From contig NZ_CP048114.1 of the NCBI RefSeq assembly GCF_010093025.1, positions 3,472,001 through 3,536,000 on the forward strand: a stretch of DNA of 64,000 nt, in the 5' to 3' direction. Source of the DNA: Edaphobacter sp. 12200R-103. Lineage in GTDB: Bacteria; Acidobacteriota; Terriglobia; Terriglobales; Acidobacteriaceae. The position numbers and the translations under genes are program-made. The notes below the pieces were generated by a model. It saw nothing but the letters and a program-made list of their open reading frames with translations, was not told the DNA's origin and searched no databases. Shown here in pieces: positions 50,600-59,384 of this stretch (the first letter of the stretch is position 1; every line of letters starts with the position of its first letter).

Positions 50600-51421
50600 A
50601 TGAAATTGACTGCACGGATCCCGGTTACGGCCGCTCTGCTGGCGCTGATGCTTAGTTCTGTAACCGGGTGCAACCGCCTGAAGGCGCGTGACCAGTTGAC
50701 CAAGGGTGTGCAGGCATTCAAGAATGCCCGCTACGAAGAAGCGGTCAACCACTTTCAGACTGCAATTGACCTGGATCCGAACTACGATACGGCCAAACTC
50801 TACCTTGCGACTTCTTATTCCTACCAGGTCGTTCCCAATCTCGATACCCCGGAAAACCTGGCGTTAGCCCAGAAAGCGCTGCAAGGCTTTAACGAGATCC
50901 TCCAAAAAGATCCGAACGATGTGGGTGCGCTCAAGCAGATTGCCTCGATCGACTTCAACATCAAGAAGTTCGAGGAAGCCAAGGAATATCAGAGGAAGGT
51001 AATTGCGCTGGACGGCAATGATTCAGAGGCTCACTATACCGTGGGTGTGGTGGACTGGATTCAAGCCTACAAGAACGCCCAGACCATTCTTGCTGCTGAA
51101 GGACTGACCGACGACGGCAACGGCAACGTCAAGAAGAGCAAGGCTGCCTGCCAGAAGCTGCAGGAGCAGAATGGTGCTCTGGTCGATGAGTCGCTGCAGT
51201 ACCTGCAGAAAGCAGTCGATCTGAATCCGACTTATGACGACGCCATGCAGTACCTGAATCTCGCCTATCGCCGTAAGGCAGATCTGGAGTGCGGCAACGA
51301 CGCGGCTCGCAAGGACGACCTCGCCAAGGCCGATGAGTGGAGTCAGAAGGCGATGGGAGCCCGCAAGGAGAACGAAAAGAAGAAGGAAGAGAAGAACCAG
51401 GGCGGAATCGAGATGAAGTAA
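50600..51421 (+). CDS. TPR-repeat lipoprotein
   Basis: The 273-residue protein has a lipoprotein signal: hydrophobic stretch AALLALMLSSVTGC with lipobox VTGC. TPR-like helices follow (GVQAFKNARYEEAVNHFQTAIDLDPNYDTAKLYLA, then FEEAKEYQRKVIALDGNDSEAHYTVG and ESLQYLQKAVDLNPTYDDAMQYLNLAYR). The charged C-terminus is rich in Lys and Glu. ATG 50600 follows AAGGAGAT. It sits behind the Ton genes on the same strand, separated by a terminator. Its role is probably scaffolding in the envelope. Confidence 0.88.
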   Translation: MKLTARIPVTAALLALMLSSVTGCNRLKARDQLTKGVQAFKNARYEEAVNHFQTAIDLDPNYDTAKLYLATSYSYQVVPNLDTPENLALAQKALQGFNEILQKDPNDVGALKQIASIDFNIKKFEEAKEYQRKVIALDGNDSEAHYTVGVVDWIQAYKNAQTILAAEGLTDDGNGNVKKSKAACQKLQEQNGALVDESLQYLQKAVDLNPTYDDAMQYLNLAYRRKADLECGNDAARKDDLAKADEWSQKAMGARKENEKKKEEKNQGGIEMK

Positions 51422-51454
51422 GCCTCAATCTCCTCAGACTTCCAAACACCACCG

Positions 51455-51485
51455 AAGAGCCTCCCGCACCGGGAGGCTCTTCCAT
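51455..51485 (+). terminator. Rho-independent terminator after the TPR lipoprotein gene
   Basis: AAGAGCCTCCC and GGGAGGCTCTT form a perfect stem with a tiny loop, followed by CCATTT. It starts 33 bases after the stop codon. Confidence 0.85.
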
Positions 51486-51599
51486 TTGGGATTGCTCTCG
51501 GCGGGCGCTCTTTACCCATGAGTGAGCCACAGAGGAATTCCGGCAGAGACGGGTTTTGACGGAACTCTGCGGAGCTTTAGAATTTCGGCTTACTGCCTT

Positions 51600-53093
51600 A
51601 TGAAAAAAGTGCTGATTGCAAACCGGGGTGAGATCGCAGTTCGCGTGATGCGGACGTGCCGCGAAATGGGATTGCGAACTGTAGCGGTGTACTCCGACGT
51701 CGATCGAGCCTCGCTGCATGTGGCGCACGCCGATGAGGCCTACCGCCTGGGACCTGGGCCGGCGACAGAGAGTTATCTCCGTGGCGATCTGATCCTTGAG
51801 ATCGCGAGACGGGCCGGTGCGGACGCTATTCACCCTGGCTATGGATTTCTTTCGGAGAATCCCTCGTTTGCCGAAGCGTGTGAGAGTGCGGGCATCACTT
51901 TCATCGGTCCGCCTGCAAGTGCAATGCGTGCCCTGGGATCGAAGACGCGGGCGCGCCAGGCAGCCGATGCCGCCGGGTTGCCACGAGTTCCCGGGAGCGT
52001 GACCGGCCTTGTCGATCTTGAGGAAGCCCACAGAGTCGCTGCCGGGATCGGCTATCCCGTCATGCTGAAGGCGTCTGCCGGAGGGGGTGGCAAGGGAATG
52101 CGTGCGGTGTCTTCGGCCGCCGAGCTTCCCGCGGCCTATGCCACTGCGAGCAGTGAGGCCGAGCGCAGCTTCGGCTCCGGCGAGGTCTACCTGGAGAAGT
52201 TGATCGAGCGCCCCCGCCACATCGAAGTGCAGGTGATGGCGGACGCGCACGGCCGGTGCCTCTACCTGGGTGAACGCGAGTGCTCGGTCCAGAGGCGGCA
52301 CCAGAAGGTGATCGAAGAAGCTCCTTCACCGGTGGTGGATGAGGACCTGCGACGAAGGATGGGAGAGGCGGCAGTACGCCTTGCTCTCTCAGCCGGGTAC
52401 GTCAATGCTGGGACGGTCGAGTTCCTCGTCGACGAAGAACGCAACTTCTACTTTCTAGAGATGAACACGCGCCTACAGGTGGAGCATCCAGTAACGGAAC
52501 TGGTCACCGGTCTCGACCTGGTCGAGATGCAGATTCGCATCGCTATGGGAGAACCGCTGCCTCTGCGGCAGCACGATATTATCCTGCGCGGACATGCGGT
52601 CGAGTGCCGCATCTACGCGGAGGACCCGGACAACAACTTTATGCCCTCGCCAGGAAAGATTACGCGGTTTCTGCAACCAGGTGGCCCCGGCGTGCGCGAG
52701 GACTGTGGAGTGTACGAGGGATGGACCGTACCTCTGGAGTACGACCCGATGCTCTCAAAGCTGATTACCTATGGAGCGACGCGAGAGATCGTGATCAAGC
52801 GGATGCTGCGCGCGCTCGACGAGTACACCATCGGAGGAATCCGCGCCAATATCGGCTTGTTCCGTCGCATTCTCTCCGATGGCGATTTTCGCAAGGCGGC
52901 GATTGACACCGGCTATCTTGAGAGACTGCTTTCACAGCCGCACGAGAGTGAAGCAGCCAGTGTCCCGAAAGAGGTGATCGCGCTCGCCGCTGCCATTTTG
53001 ACCAGGGCGGAGAAGCGGCGTGAGAATCCCGCGCCTCCGATGACGCTGAGCCGATGGAAGGTGGCCGGAAGAGAGGAAGGGCTGCGAGGATGA
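51600..53093 (+). CDS. Biotin carboxylase subunit of an acyl-CoA carboxylase
   Basis: The 497-residue enzyme carboxylates biotin using ATP and bicarbonate. The N-terminus KKVLIANRGEIAVRVMRTCREMG, HPGYGFLSEN, the ATP-grasp glycine loop KASAGGGGKGMRAV, ERECSVQRRHQK and EMNTRLQVEHPVTE are all present. A C-terminal extension of about 50 residues beyond standard AccC makes it resemble the alpha subunits of methylcrotonyl- or propionyl-CoA carboxylases. ATG 51600 opens on the conserved start. Its stop overlaps the biotin carrier gene (ATGA). Confidence 0.92.
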   Translation: MKKVLIANRGEIAVRVMRTCREMGLRTVAVYSDVDRASLHVAHADEAYRLGPGPATESYLRGDLILEIARRAGADAIHPGYGFLSENPSFAEACESAGITFIGPPASAMRALGSKTRARQAADAAGLPRVPGSVTGLVDLEEAHRVAAGIGYPVMLKASAGGGGKGMRAVSSAAELPAAYATASSEAERSFGSGEVYLEKLIERPRHIEVQVMADAHGRCLYLGERECSVQRRHQKVIEEAPSPVVDEDLRRRMGEAAVRLALSAGYVNAGTVEFLVDEERNFYFLEMNTRLQVEHPVTELVTGLDLVEMQIRIAMGEPLPLRQHDIILRGHAVECRIYAEDPDNNFMPSPGKITRFLQPGGPGVREDCGVYEGWTVPLEYDPMLSKLITYGATREIVIKRMLRALDEYTIGGIRANIGLFRRILSDGDFRKAAIDTGYLERLLSQPHESEAASVPKEVIALAAAILTRAEKRRENPAPPMTLSRWKVAGREEGLRG

Positions 53094-53584
53094 CAACCTG
53101 GCTGCGTATCGGCGACGAGAGACTTCGAATCGAGCTTCCCGAAAATTGCGCCGAGGCTGGCCGCATGACGTGCAGCGTTGCGGATCGCACTGTAGAGGTG
53201 GACGCAACTTTCCTGGGCTGCGAGGGGCTTTCGTTGCTCGTGGATGGAAGGCAGTACCGCTGTGCGCTGGACGGCGATGCCGTAGTGATCGCAGGACGGC
53301 GCTACGAGTTTACGATCGAGGATCCGCGTGCTCTGCGGGGGCGTGGTGGAGCGGGTGAAGGCGGCTCGGGTCCGCGTGCCGTCAAGGCCCCAATGCCCGG
53401 AAGGGTAGTACGTGTCCTGGTTGTTGAAGGTGACGAGGTTGAGGCGTTGCAGGGCGTGGTCGTCATCGAGGCCATGAAGATGCAGAACGAGCTGAAGGTT
53501 CCGCGGGCAGGCCGCATCTCCAGGGTGGCCATTACGGCCGATACGACGGTTGAAGCAGGACAGGTCCTGATCGTCGTGGAATAG
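53090..53584 (+). CDS. Biotin carboxyl carrier protein (biotinyl domain)
   Basis: The 164-residue protein has an N-terminal beta domain resembling the BT/linker of acyl-CoA carboxylase alpha subunits. A Gly-rich linker (GRGGAGEGGSG) follows, then a biotinyl domain with VKAPMPGRVVRV and EAMKM, whose Lys130 should be biotinylated. It overlaps the biotin carboxylase gene by four bases. The pair looks like one alpha subunit split in two genes. No carboxyltransferase gene follows, so the acceptor substrate is unknown. Confidence 0.9.
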   Translation: MTTWLRIGDERLRIELPENCAEAGRMTCSVADRTVEVDATFLGCEGLSLLVDGRQYRCALDGDAVVIAGRRYEFTIEDPRALRGRGGAGEGGSGPRAVKAPMPGRVVRVLVVEGDEVEALQGVVVIEAMKMQNELKVPRAGRISRVAITADTTVEAGQVLIVVE

Positions 53585-53609
53585 CAAACTCAGAGAAGGG
53601 AAATAACCC

Positions 53610-53649
53610 TTGACATTCGACAGGAGAAGAGCGCATTCTCTTGTCGAAT
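53610..53649 (+). promoter_or_regulatory. Promoter and PadR-type operator of the second PadR-ADOP operon
   Basis: A consensus -35 TTGACA (53610-53615) runs into an inverted repeat of 14-base arms, ATTCGACAGGAGAA (53615-53628) and TTCTCTTGTCGAAT (53636-53649), matching in 13 of 14 positions around GAGCGCA. A -10 would fall inside the repeat. A repressor bound here would block transcription of padR and the two permeases. Confidence 0.7.
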
Positions 53650-53664
53650 ATCGAGGGGAGAAAC

Positions 53665-54000
53665 ATGCCGCCATCGTCCGATCTTCTGCAGGGAACGCTC
53701 GACCTGCTTGTCCTGAAGTCGCTGGCTCTTGAACCGATGCATGGCTGGGGGATCGCCCAGAGGATTCAGCAGGTCTCGCAGAACGTTCTGCAGATCGGGC
53801 AGGGGTCGCTCTATCCGGCGTTGCACAGGCTGGAGTACAAGGGCTGGATCGAGGCGGAGTGGGGAGAGTCTGAGAACAATCGGAGAGCGAAGTTCTACTC
53901 GCTGACGAAGGCGGGCCGTAAGCAATTAGCGACAGAGCTGGAGAACTGGGATCGCCTGACCTCTGCGATCGCCCTTGTGCTGAAGGGAGCGCAGGGATGA
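53665..54000 (+). CDS. PadR-family transcriptional regulator
   Basis: The 111-residue short PadR protein has [32 protein letters not shown], then [24 protein letters not shown] and [18 protein letters not shown]. It is close in length and pattern to the PadR at 37953. ATG 53665 follows GAGGGGAGAAA. Its TGA overlaps the ATG of the first ADOP permease, and a strong palindrome lies upstream, so it probably represses this three-gene operon. Confidence 0.93.
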   Translation: MPPSSDLLQGTLDLLVLKSLALEPMHGWGIAQRIQQVSQNVLQIGQGSLYPALHRLEYKGWIEAEWGESENNRRAKFYSLTKAGRKQLATELENWDRLTSAIALVLKGAQG

Positions 54001-56666
54001 GCCGCCTCGCGGGCTGGTGGCTTCGTCTGAAACACCTTGTGCTGCGCCGCGAAGAGCAGGATCTCGATGAGGAGCTTGTCTTTCATCTTGACCGGATGAC
54101 CGAAGAGTACATCGCCAGCGGTATGCCTCCTGCCGAGGCGCGTCGACAGGCGAAAGTTGCTTTTGGTGGAATTGAGAAGTCCCGGCAGCAGTGCCGCGAG
54201 ACGAGGCCGGGAGTCTGGATCGATCGCCTGACTCAGGATATGCGATATGCTTTGCGCGGCTTTCGGCGCAATCCGCTATTTACGCTGACGATTCTTGCAA
54301 CCCTGACGATCGGGATTGGAGCGACGACGGCGGTCTTCAGCGTGGTGGACAGGATCCTGTTTCGTCCTCTTCCTTATGTCCATGGAGACAGGATCGTCTC
54401 GACAGGGATGGTGCATTCGCTGGAGACGCAGGCGTTTCTGATGGGCAACGCTTTTTATGAGTGGCGCGATCATCAAAAGCCTTTTGAAGCGTTCACCTCA
54501 ACCAGTACGGGAGCGCGTGAGTGTGATCTAACGGAACGGAATCCGTTGCAGCTGCATTGCGATGCGGTCGAGGGAAACTTTCTTTCGACGTTTGGAGTGG
54601 TCCCGGTAGCAGGCCGAGACTTTTTGCCGGAAGAGGCTCGTCTGGGCGGTCCGCAAGTGGCGCTGATCTCCTATCGGTTCTGGTTGACGCGATACAACCT
54701 GAGTCCAGCGATTTTGAACAAGACGATCGAGGTCGATGGAAATCCTGTTCGCGTGGTTGGAGTGCTTCCTAAAGAGTTCGAGATGCCTCGGCTTGAGGAT
54801 GTCGATGTTATTCGTCCCCTGGTGATCGATGAAGTCGCAGATCACAAGGCGAACGGAGGCTATGGAACTCCCAGGAGGGTCTTTGCGCGGCTCAGGCCGG
54901 GAATCACAGTGGAGCGGGCCAGGTCGGAACTGGCGCCGCTCTTCCACAGTGCCCTGGAGCCGATTCCTGTATCTATCCGGAAGGATATCCATCTCAGTGT
55001 CCGTCTCCTGCGCGACGTGCAGATGCAGAACGTGCGGCTGATGGGATGGGTCTTGTTCTGGTCTGTGATCGCTGTGTTGATGATCGCGTGCGCGAATATT
55101 GCTGGTCTGCTGGTGGCGCGGAGTGCAACCCGTCAGCGAGAACTTGCCGTGCGGGTCGCGTTAGGCGCGAGCCGAGGCAGATTGTTCCGTCAGGCTCTGA
55201 CGGAGTCCCTGCTGCTCTCTTTTGCGGGGGCCATGACGGGATGTTTGTTTGCGATGGGGTTGTTGCGGGTGCTGATTGCGCTGGCGCCTCCGGGAATCCC
55301 TTACATGGATCAAGCCGGTCTTGATCTGAGAGTGATTGGCTTTACGATTCTGGTTTCCCTGCTCTGTGCCGTGGCGACGGGGTCGGTTTCCGCGTTGATA
55401 CAGCCTCATGCGGAGCTGTTGGCTGGCCGTACAGAGACGAGCGTCTCGCGAGCCTTCATCCGGCAGTGGCTGGTTGCGGGGCAGATTGCTGCAAGCGTGG
55501 TCTTGTTGGCGATTGCGATTTTGCTGGGGCGAAGCTTCCGTAATCTCGAGAGCCAACAGACTGGTATGCAAACAGAAAATGTGGTGACGGCAAGTATCAC
55601 GCTCGGGCAGCGGGATTATCCGACGAGAGAAAGAGGCTTTCAATTCTTCGATGGATTGAAGACGCGATTGGCTTTTGGACCCGGAGTGAATGCAGTTGCG
55701 ATTACCGACTCCCTGCCTCCTGCGGGAGGGAGTGGTGGAAGCCGAATGGATGAGATTGTTGTCGCGGGCAGGCCCCCTATGGTCAAGGGAACCGGAAAGG
55801 TCGCAACTTCTCGTTGGATCTCACCTGGCTACTTTGAGGTACTCAATATTCCCATCGTGCGCGGAAGGGATTTTAACGAGGAGGATGTTACTTCAAGTGA
55901 CCATCCTCTGATTTTGAGTCATGCGCTGGCTGCATTTTTATTTCCGAACGGGAATGCCCTCGGACAACGCATAAAGCTCGATGATATTACCCCAAACAAT
56001 CCCTGGCGTACGGTAGTAGGGATTGCAGCCGACGTAAAAAATGACGGTCTTGCCGGTGAAGAAAAACCTGAGTATTACAAGCTACGGCGGAACCACTCCG
56101 ATGGCTGGGATGCCAGCGGATTCTGGCTTCGAACAGGAATTCTGGTAGTTCGAAGCTCGGCTCCCAACGCGGTGATTGCACCGTGGATTCGTACTCAGGT
56201 TGCCGAAGTCGCTCCCGCGCTGCCGGTAGACATTGCAACGATGGAGACGAGAGTCAGCAAGCTGGCGGGCCAGCCGAGATTTCAGTCGATGGTGGTCGGC
56301 TTCTTTGCTGTCGCAGGACTTGCGATGGCGGTGATCGGGCTCTATGGCGTGCTTGCGTTCCTGGTGGCGCAGCGCGAACGGGAGATTGGTGTGCGCATGG
56401 CGCTGGGCGCCAGCCGTCAGGAGATTCTGCGGCTGGTGATGGGGAGAAGTCTCCGGATGATCGTCTGCGGACTGGTGGTGGGGCTTGTGCTTGCGCTAAT
56501 GGCTTCACGTGCACTCTCGCACATGCTGTTTCACGTCGGTCCGTGGGATCCGGCAACTTATCTGACGACCATCGCTCTGCTGGTTGCAGTCGGTCTTCTT
56601 GCAACGTGGCTGCCTGCACGGGTGGCCTGTCATGTCGATCCGGCGGTCGCTCTCCGCGCCGAGTAG
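53997..56666 (+). CDS. ADOP-family orphan ABC permease (tandem copy 1)
   Basis: The 889-residue protein has an N-terminal ADOP domain ([45 protein letters not shown]). Two MacB/FtsX permease modules follow. The first starts [38 protein letters not shown]. The second ends [26 protein letters not shown] and [17 protein letters not shown]. No ATPase is encoded nearby. ATG 53997 overlaps the padR stop. The N-terminal region is nearly identical to that of the next gene, marking a tandem duplication. Confidence 0.93.
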   Translation: MSRLAGWWLRLKHLVLRREEQDLDEELVFHLDRMTEEYIASGMPPAEARRQAKVAFGGIEKSRQQCRETRPGVWIDRLTQDMRYALRGFRRNPLFTLTILATLTIGIGATTAVFSVVDRILFRPLPYVHGDRIVSTGMVHSLETQAFLMGNAFYEWRDHQKPFEAFTSTSTGARECDLTERNPLQLHCDAVEGNFLSTFGVVPVAGRDFLPEEARLGGPQVALISYRFWLTRYNLSPAILNKTIEVDGNPVRVVGVLPKEFEMPRLEDVDVIRPLVIDEVADHKANGGYGTPRRVFARLRPGITVERARSELAPLFHSALEPIPVSIRKDIHLSVRLLRDVQMQNVRLMGWVLFWSVIAVLMIACANIAGLLVARSATRQRELAVRVALGASRGRLFRQALTESLLLSFAGAMTGCLFAMGLLRVLIALAPPGIPYMDQAGLDLRVIGFTILVSLLCAVATGSVSALIQPHAELLAGRTETSVSRAFIRQWLVAGQIAASVVLLAIAILLGRSFRNLESQQTGMQTENVVTASITLGQRDYPTRERGFQFFDGLKTRLAFGPGVNAVAITDSLPPAGGSGGSRMDEIVVAGRPPMVKGTGKVATSRWISPGYFEVLNIPIVRGRDFNEEDVTSSDHPLILSHALAAFLFPNGNALGQRIKLDDITPNNPWRTVVGIAADVKNDGLAGEEKPEYYKLRRNHSDGWDASGFWLRTGILVVRSSAPNAVIAPWIRTQVAEVAPALPVDIATMETRVSKLAGQPRFQSMVVGFFAVAGLAMAVIGLYGVLAFLVAQREREIGVRMALGASRQEILRLVMGRSLRMIVCGLVVGLVLALMASRALSHMLFHVGPWDPATYLTTIALLVAVGLLATWLPARVACHVDPAVALRAE

Positions 56667-56735
56667 ATCGTCCGGCGTTGTGGTAGAGACTGGCCTGGAG
56701 GAAATTGGGCAGGTGCAGTACTAAGGAGCGTAGCG

Positions 56736-59375
56736 ATGAGTCGACTGGCTGGCTGGTGGCTTCGTCTGAGGCACTTTGTGCTGCGTCGCGAAGAGCAGGA
56801 TCTCGATGAGGAGCTTGCGTTTCATCTGGACCGAATGACCGAGGAGTACATCGCCAGCGGTATGTCTCCCGCCGAGGCGCACCGGCAGGCGAGGATTGCC
56901 TTCGGCGGGGTGGAGCGATCCCGGCAGGAGTGCAGGGAGAGTAGACCGGGATTTTGGATAGAGGTGCTTGGGCAGGATGTGCGCTATGCGCTGCGCGGCT
57001 TTCGGCGCAATCCTGTGTTCACGCTGGCCGTAGTGCTGACGATGATGCTGGGGATTGGAGCGACGGCGGCGGTGTTCAGTGTGGTGGACAGAATTCTGTT
57101 TCGTCCGTTGCCCTATGCGCAGGCGGACCGGCTGGTGTCGGTGGGACTTGTGGCGCCGGTAGAGCCACAGGAGTTTATGTTGGGTGGTTCTTACTATGAG
57201 TGGAAGGATCATCAGAGACCGTTTGCGTCGCTGACACAGGAGACGGGGGTTTCGCCGTGTGATCTGACGGAGGAGCGTCCGATGCGGCTGAGCTGTGCCG
57301 GCGTGGAGGCAAATTTTCTTTCGACGCTAGGCGTGACGCCGATGCTGGGAAAAAGTTTTACGAAGGAAGAGGATCTTCCGAACGCTCCGAAGACAGCATT
57401 GATCTCGTACAAGCTGTGGCAGGTCAGGTTTGGAAGAGATCAGGATGTGCTGGAACGGTTGATCAAGATAGATGGTGCGCCGGTGCGGGTGATCGGTGTC
57501 TTGCCGAAGGATTTCGAGATGCCGCGGCTGCAGGAGATGGATGTCATGCTGCCGTCGCAGCTGGATGAGACGGCGCAACGGAGAGCCGATCCAGGAAGGC
57601 CGATGTGGGCTTTCGCGCGACTAAAGCCGGGAGTCACGGTAGAACAGGCAAAACAGGAGTTACAGCCGGTCTTCGATTATTCGTTAAAGCTGGCGCCAGC
57701 GCCGTTTCGCAAGGAGGTGCATCTTGCCGTGCGTTCGCTGCGCGACCGGCAGATGCATGATGTGCGCCGGGTGGCAATTGTGTTGGTGCTGCTGGTGGCA
57801 GGGCTGCTGTTGATTGTTTGCGCGAATGTGACAGGTTTGATGCTCGCACGGAGAGCGGCGAGAGAGCGGGAGATTGCAATGCGGTCGGCGCTGGGGGCGA
57901 GCCGGATGCGGCTGCTCCGCCAGGGGCTGACGGAATCGCTCTTGCTTGCGGTGATCGGTGGAGCGCTGGGGTGTGGGCTTGCGGTGCTGCTGTTGCGGGT
58001 GTTTGTGGCGGCGGCGCCGGAGGGTGTTCCGATGCTGAGCAAAGCGCGTGTGGACCTGCGAATCGCAGGAATGATGCTGGCGGTTTCGGGAGTGTGTGCA
58101 GTTGTCGCGGGACTGGCTACTGCACTGCGCAAACCGAACTCCGAGGCATTGACGGGAAGGGCAGGGACAGCGCGATCTTTTGCGCGGCTAAGGCAATGGC
58201 TGGTGGTGGGACAGATTGGGACGAGCCTGGTTCTGCTGGTGGGTGGCGGGCTGCTGTTTCGCAGCTTCATGAAGCTCGAGCACCAGCGGCTGGGGATGGA
58301 GACGGAGAGAGTGGTGACGGCAAGCCTGTCGTTGGGCCAGCGGATGACGCCACAGCAAACGATGGCGTTCTATCGCGAGTTGGAACGGAGGATGAGGTAC
58401 GAGCCGGGAATCATGGCCGTGGCGATCAGCGACACGCTGCCGCCGGGTGGCTTTCACCACGATCAGATCTATGCGTCGATCGCAATCGACCATGGGGAGA
58501 GACCGGCGAGCGGAACAGGAGGACGCGTAACTTGGCGTTGGGTGACTCCGGAATACTTTCGTGCGCTGAATATTCCGATCATCGCGGGAGAAGGATTTAC
58601 CAGCTCGGAGAGCGAGTCGCAGCAGGGTTTTGTCGTGCTGAGCAGACGGCTTGCGCAAAGGATGTTTCCCAAGGAGAGTGCAGTAGGGCATACGCTTCGG
58701 CTGGCAGGATGGGGAACGGAGAATAATCCGCGATACACGGTGGTGGGGGTTGTGGAGGATGTCAAGAACGCGGGGTTGAGGGGTGGCGATGAGCCTGAGT
58801 ATTACAGGCTTTTGGGCAGTCATGCGGAAGACTGGAGCCGTGGTTCCGCAGTGATTCTAACAACGACACTGCCACCGGATGCTGTAAAGCGATGGTTGGA
58901 AGAACAGGTTGCGGCACTGGATCCGACGGTTCCGGTGAAGGTGCAGACGATGCAGGAACGAGTGAACAGAATGGCGGACCGTCCAAGGTTCGAAAGTCTG
59001 CTGGTGGGGTTCTTCGCAACGATTGGTCTGCTTTTGGCGGTGATTGGACTCTATGGGGTGATTGCGTTTCTGGTTGCACAGAGGACGCAGGAGATTGGCG
59101 TGCGGATGGCGCTGGGAGCAGCGCGGGGGGATATTTTACGGCTGGTCATGGGAAGAAGTCTGCGGTTGATTGTGGCAGGAGTAATTGCAGGACTGCTGGC
59201 TGCGCTGGCCGTGTCGAAGATCCTTACATCGATGCTGTTTGGTGTGGGGTCACGCGACCCTATGACGTATAGTTTGGCTACGCTGTCATTAGTGGTGGTG
59301 GCGCTGGCCGCGACTTTGGTTCCGGCGCGGTCAGCAAGCAGGGTCGATCCCGCGGAGGCCTTGCGGAACGAATAG
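56736..59375 (+). CDS. ADOP-family orphan ABC permease (tandem copy 2)
   Basis: The 879-residue paralogue of the preceding permease shares the N-terminal ADOP domain ([45 protein letters not shown]) and [38 protein letters not shown] almost residue for residue. The periplasmic domains differ more. It ends [26 protein letters not shown] and ARSASRVDPAEALRNE. AAGGAG precedes ATG 56736, 69 bases after copy 1. Codon use is slightly shifted between copies. The pair probably works as a heterodimer. Confidence 0.93.
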   Translation: MSRLAGWWLRLRHFVLRREEQDLDEELAFHLDRMTEEYIASGMSPAEAHRQARIAFGGVERSRQECRESRPGFWIEVLGQDVRYALRGFRRNPVFTLAVVLTMMLGIGATAAVFSVVDRILFRPLPYAQADRLVSVGLVAPVEPQEFMLGGSYYEWKDHQRPFASLTQETGVSPCDLTEERPMRLSCAGVEANFLSTLGVTPMLGKSFTKEEDLPNAPKTALISYKLWQVRFGRDQDVLERLIKIDGAPVRVIGVLPKDFEMPRLQEMDVMLPSQLDETAQRRADPGRPMWAFARLKPGVTVEQAKQELQPVFDYSLKLAPAPFRKEVHLAVRSLRDRQMHDVRRVAIVLVLLVAGLLLIVCANVTGLMLARRAAREREIAMRSALGASRMRLLRQGLTESLLLAVIGGALGCGLAVLLLRVFVAAAPEGVPMLSKARVDLRIAGMMLAVSGVCAVVAGLATALRKPNSEALTGRAGTARSFARLRQWLVVGQIGTSLVLLVGGGLLFRSFMKLEHQRLGMETERVVTASLSLGQRMTPQQTMAFYRELERRMRYEPGIMAVAISDTLPPGGFHHDQIYASIAIDHGERPASGTGGRVTWRWVTPEYFRALNIPIIAGEGFTSSESESQQGFVVLSRRLAQRMFPKESAVGHTLRLAGWGTENNPRYTVVGVVEDVKNAGLRGGDEPEYYRLLGSHAEDWSRGSAVILTTTLPPDAVKRWLEEQVAALDPTVPVKVQTMQERVNRMADRPRFESLLVGFFATIGLLLAVIGLYGVIAFLVAQRTQEIGVRMALGAARGDILRLVMGRSLRLIVAGVIAGLLAALAVSKILTSMLFGVGSRDPMTYSLATLSLVVVALAATLVPARSASRVDPAEALRNE

Positions 59376-59384
59376 TTTGCGTAT

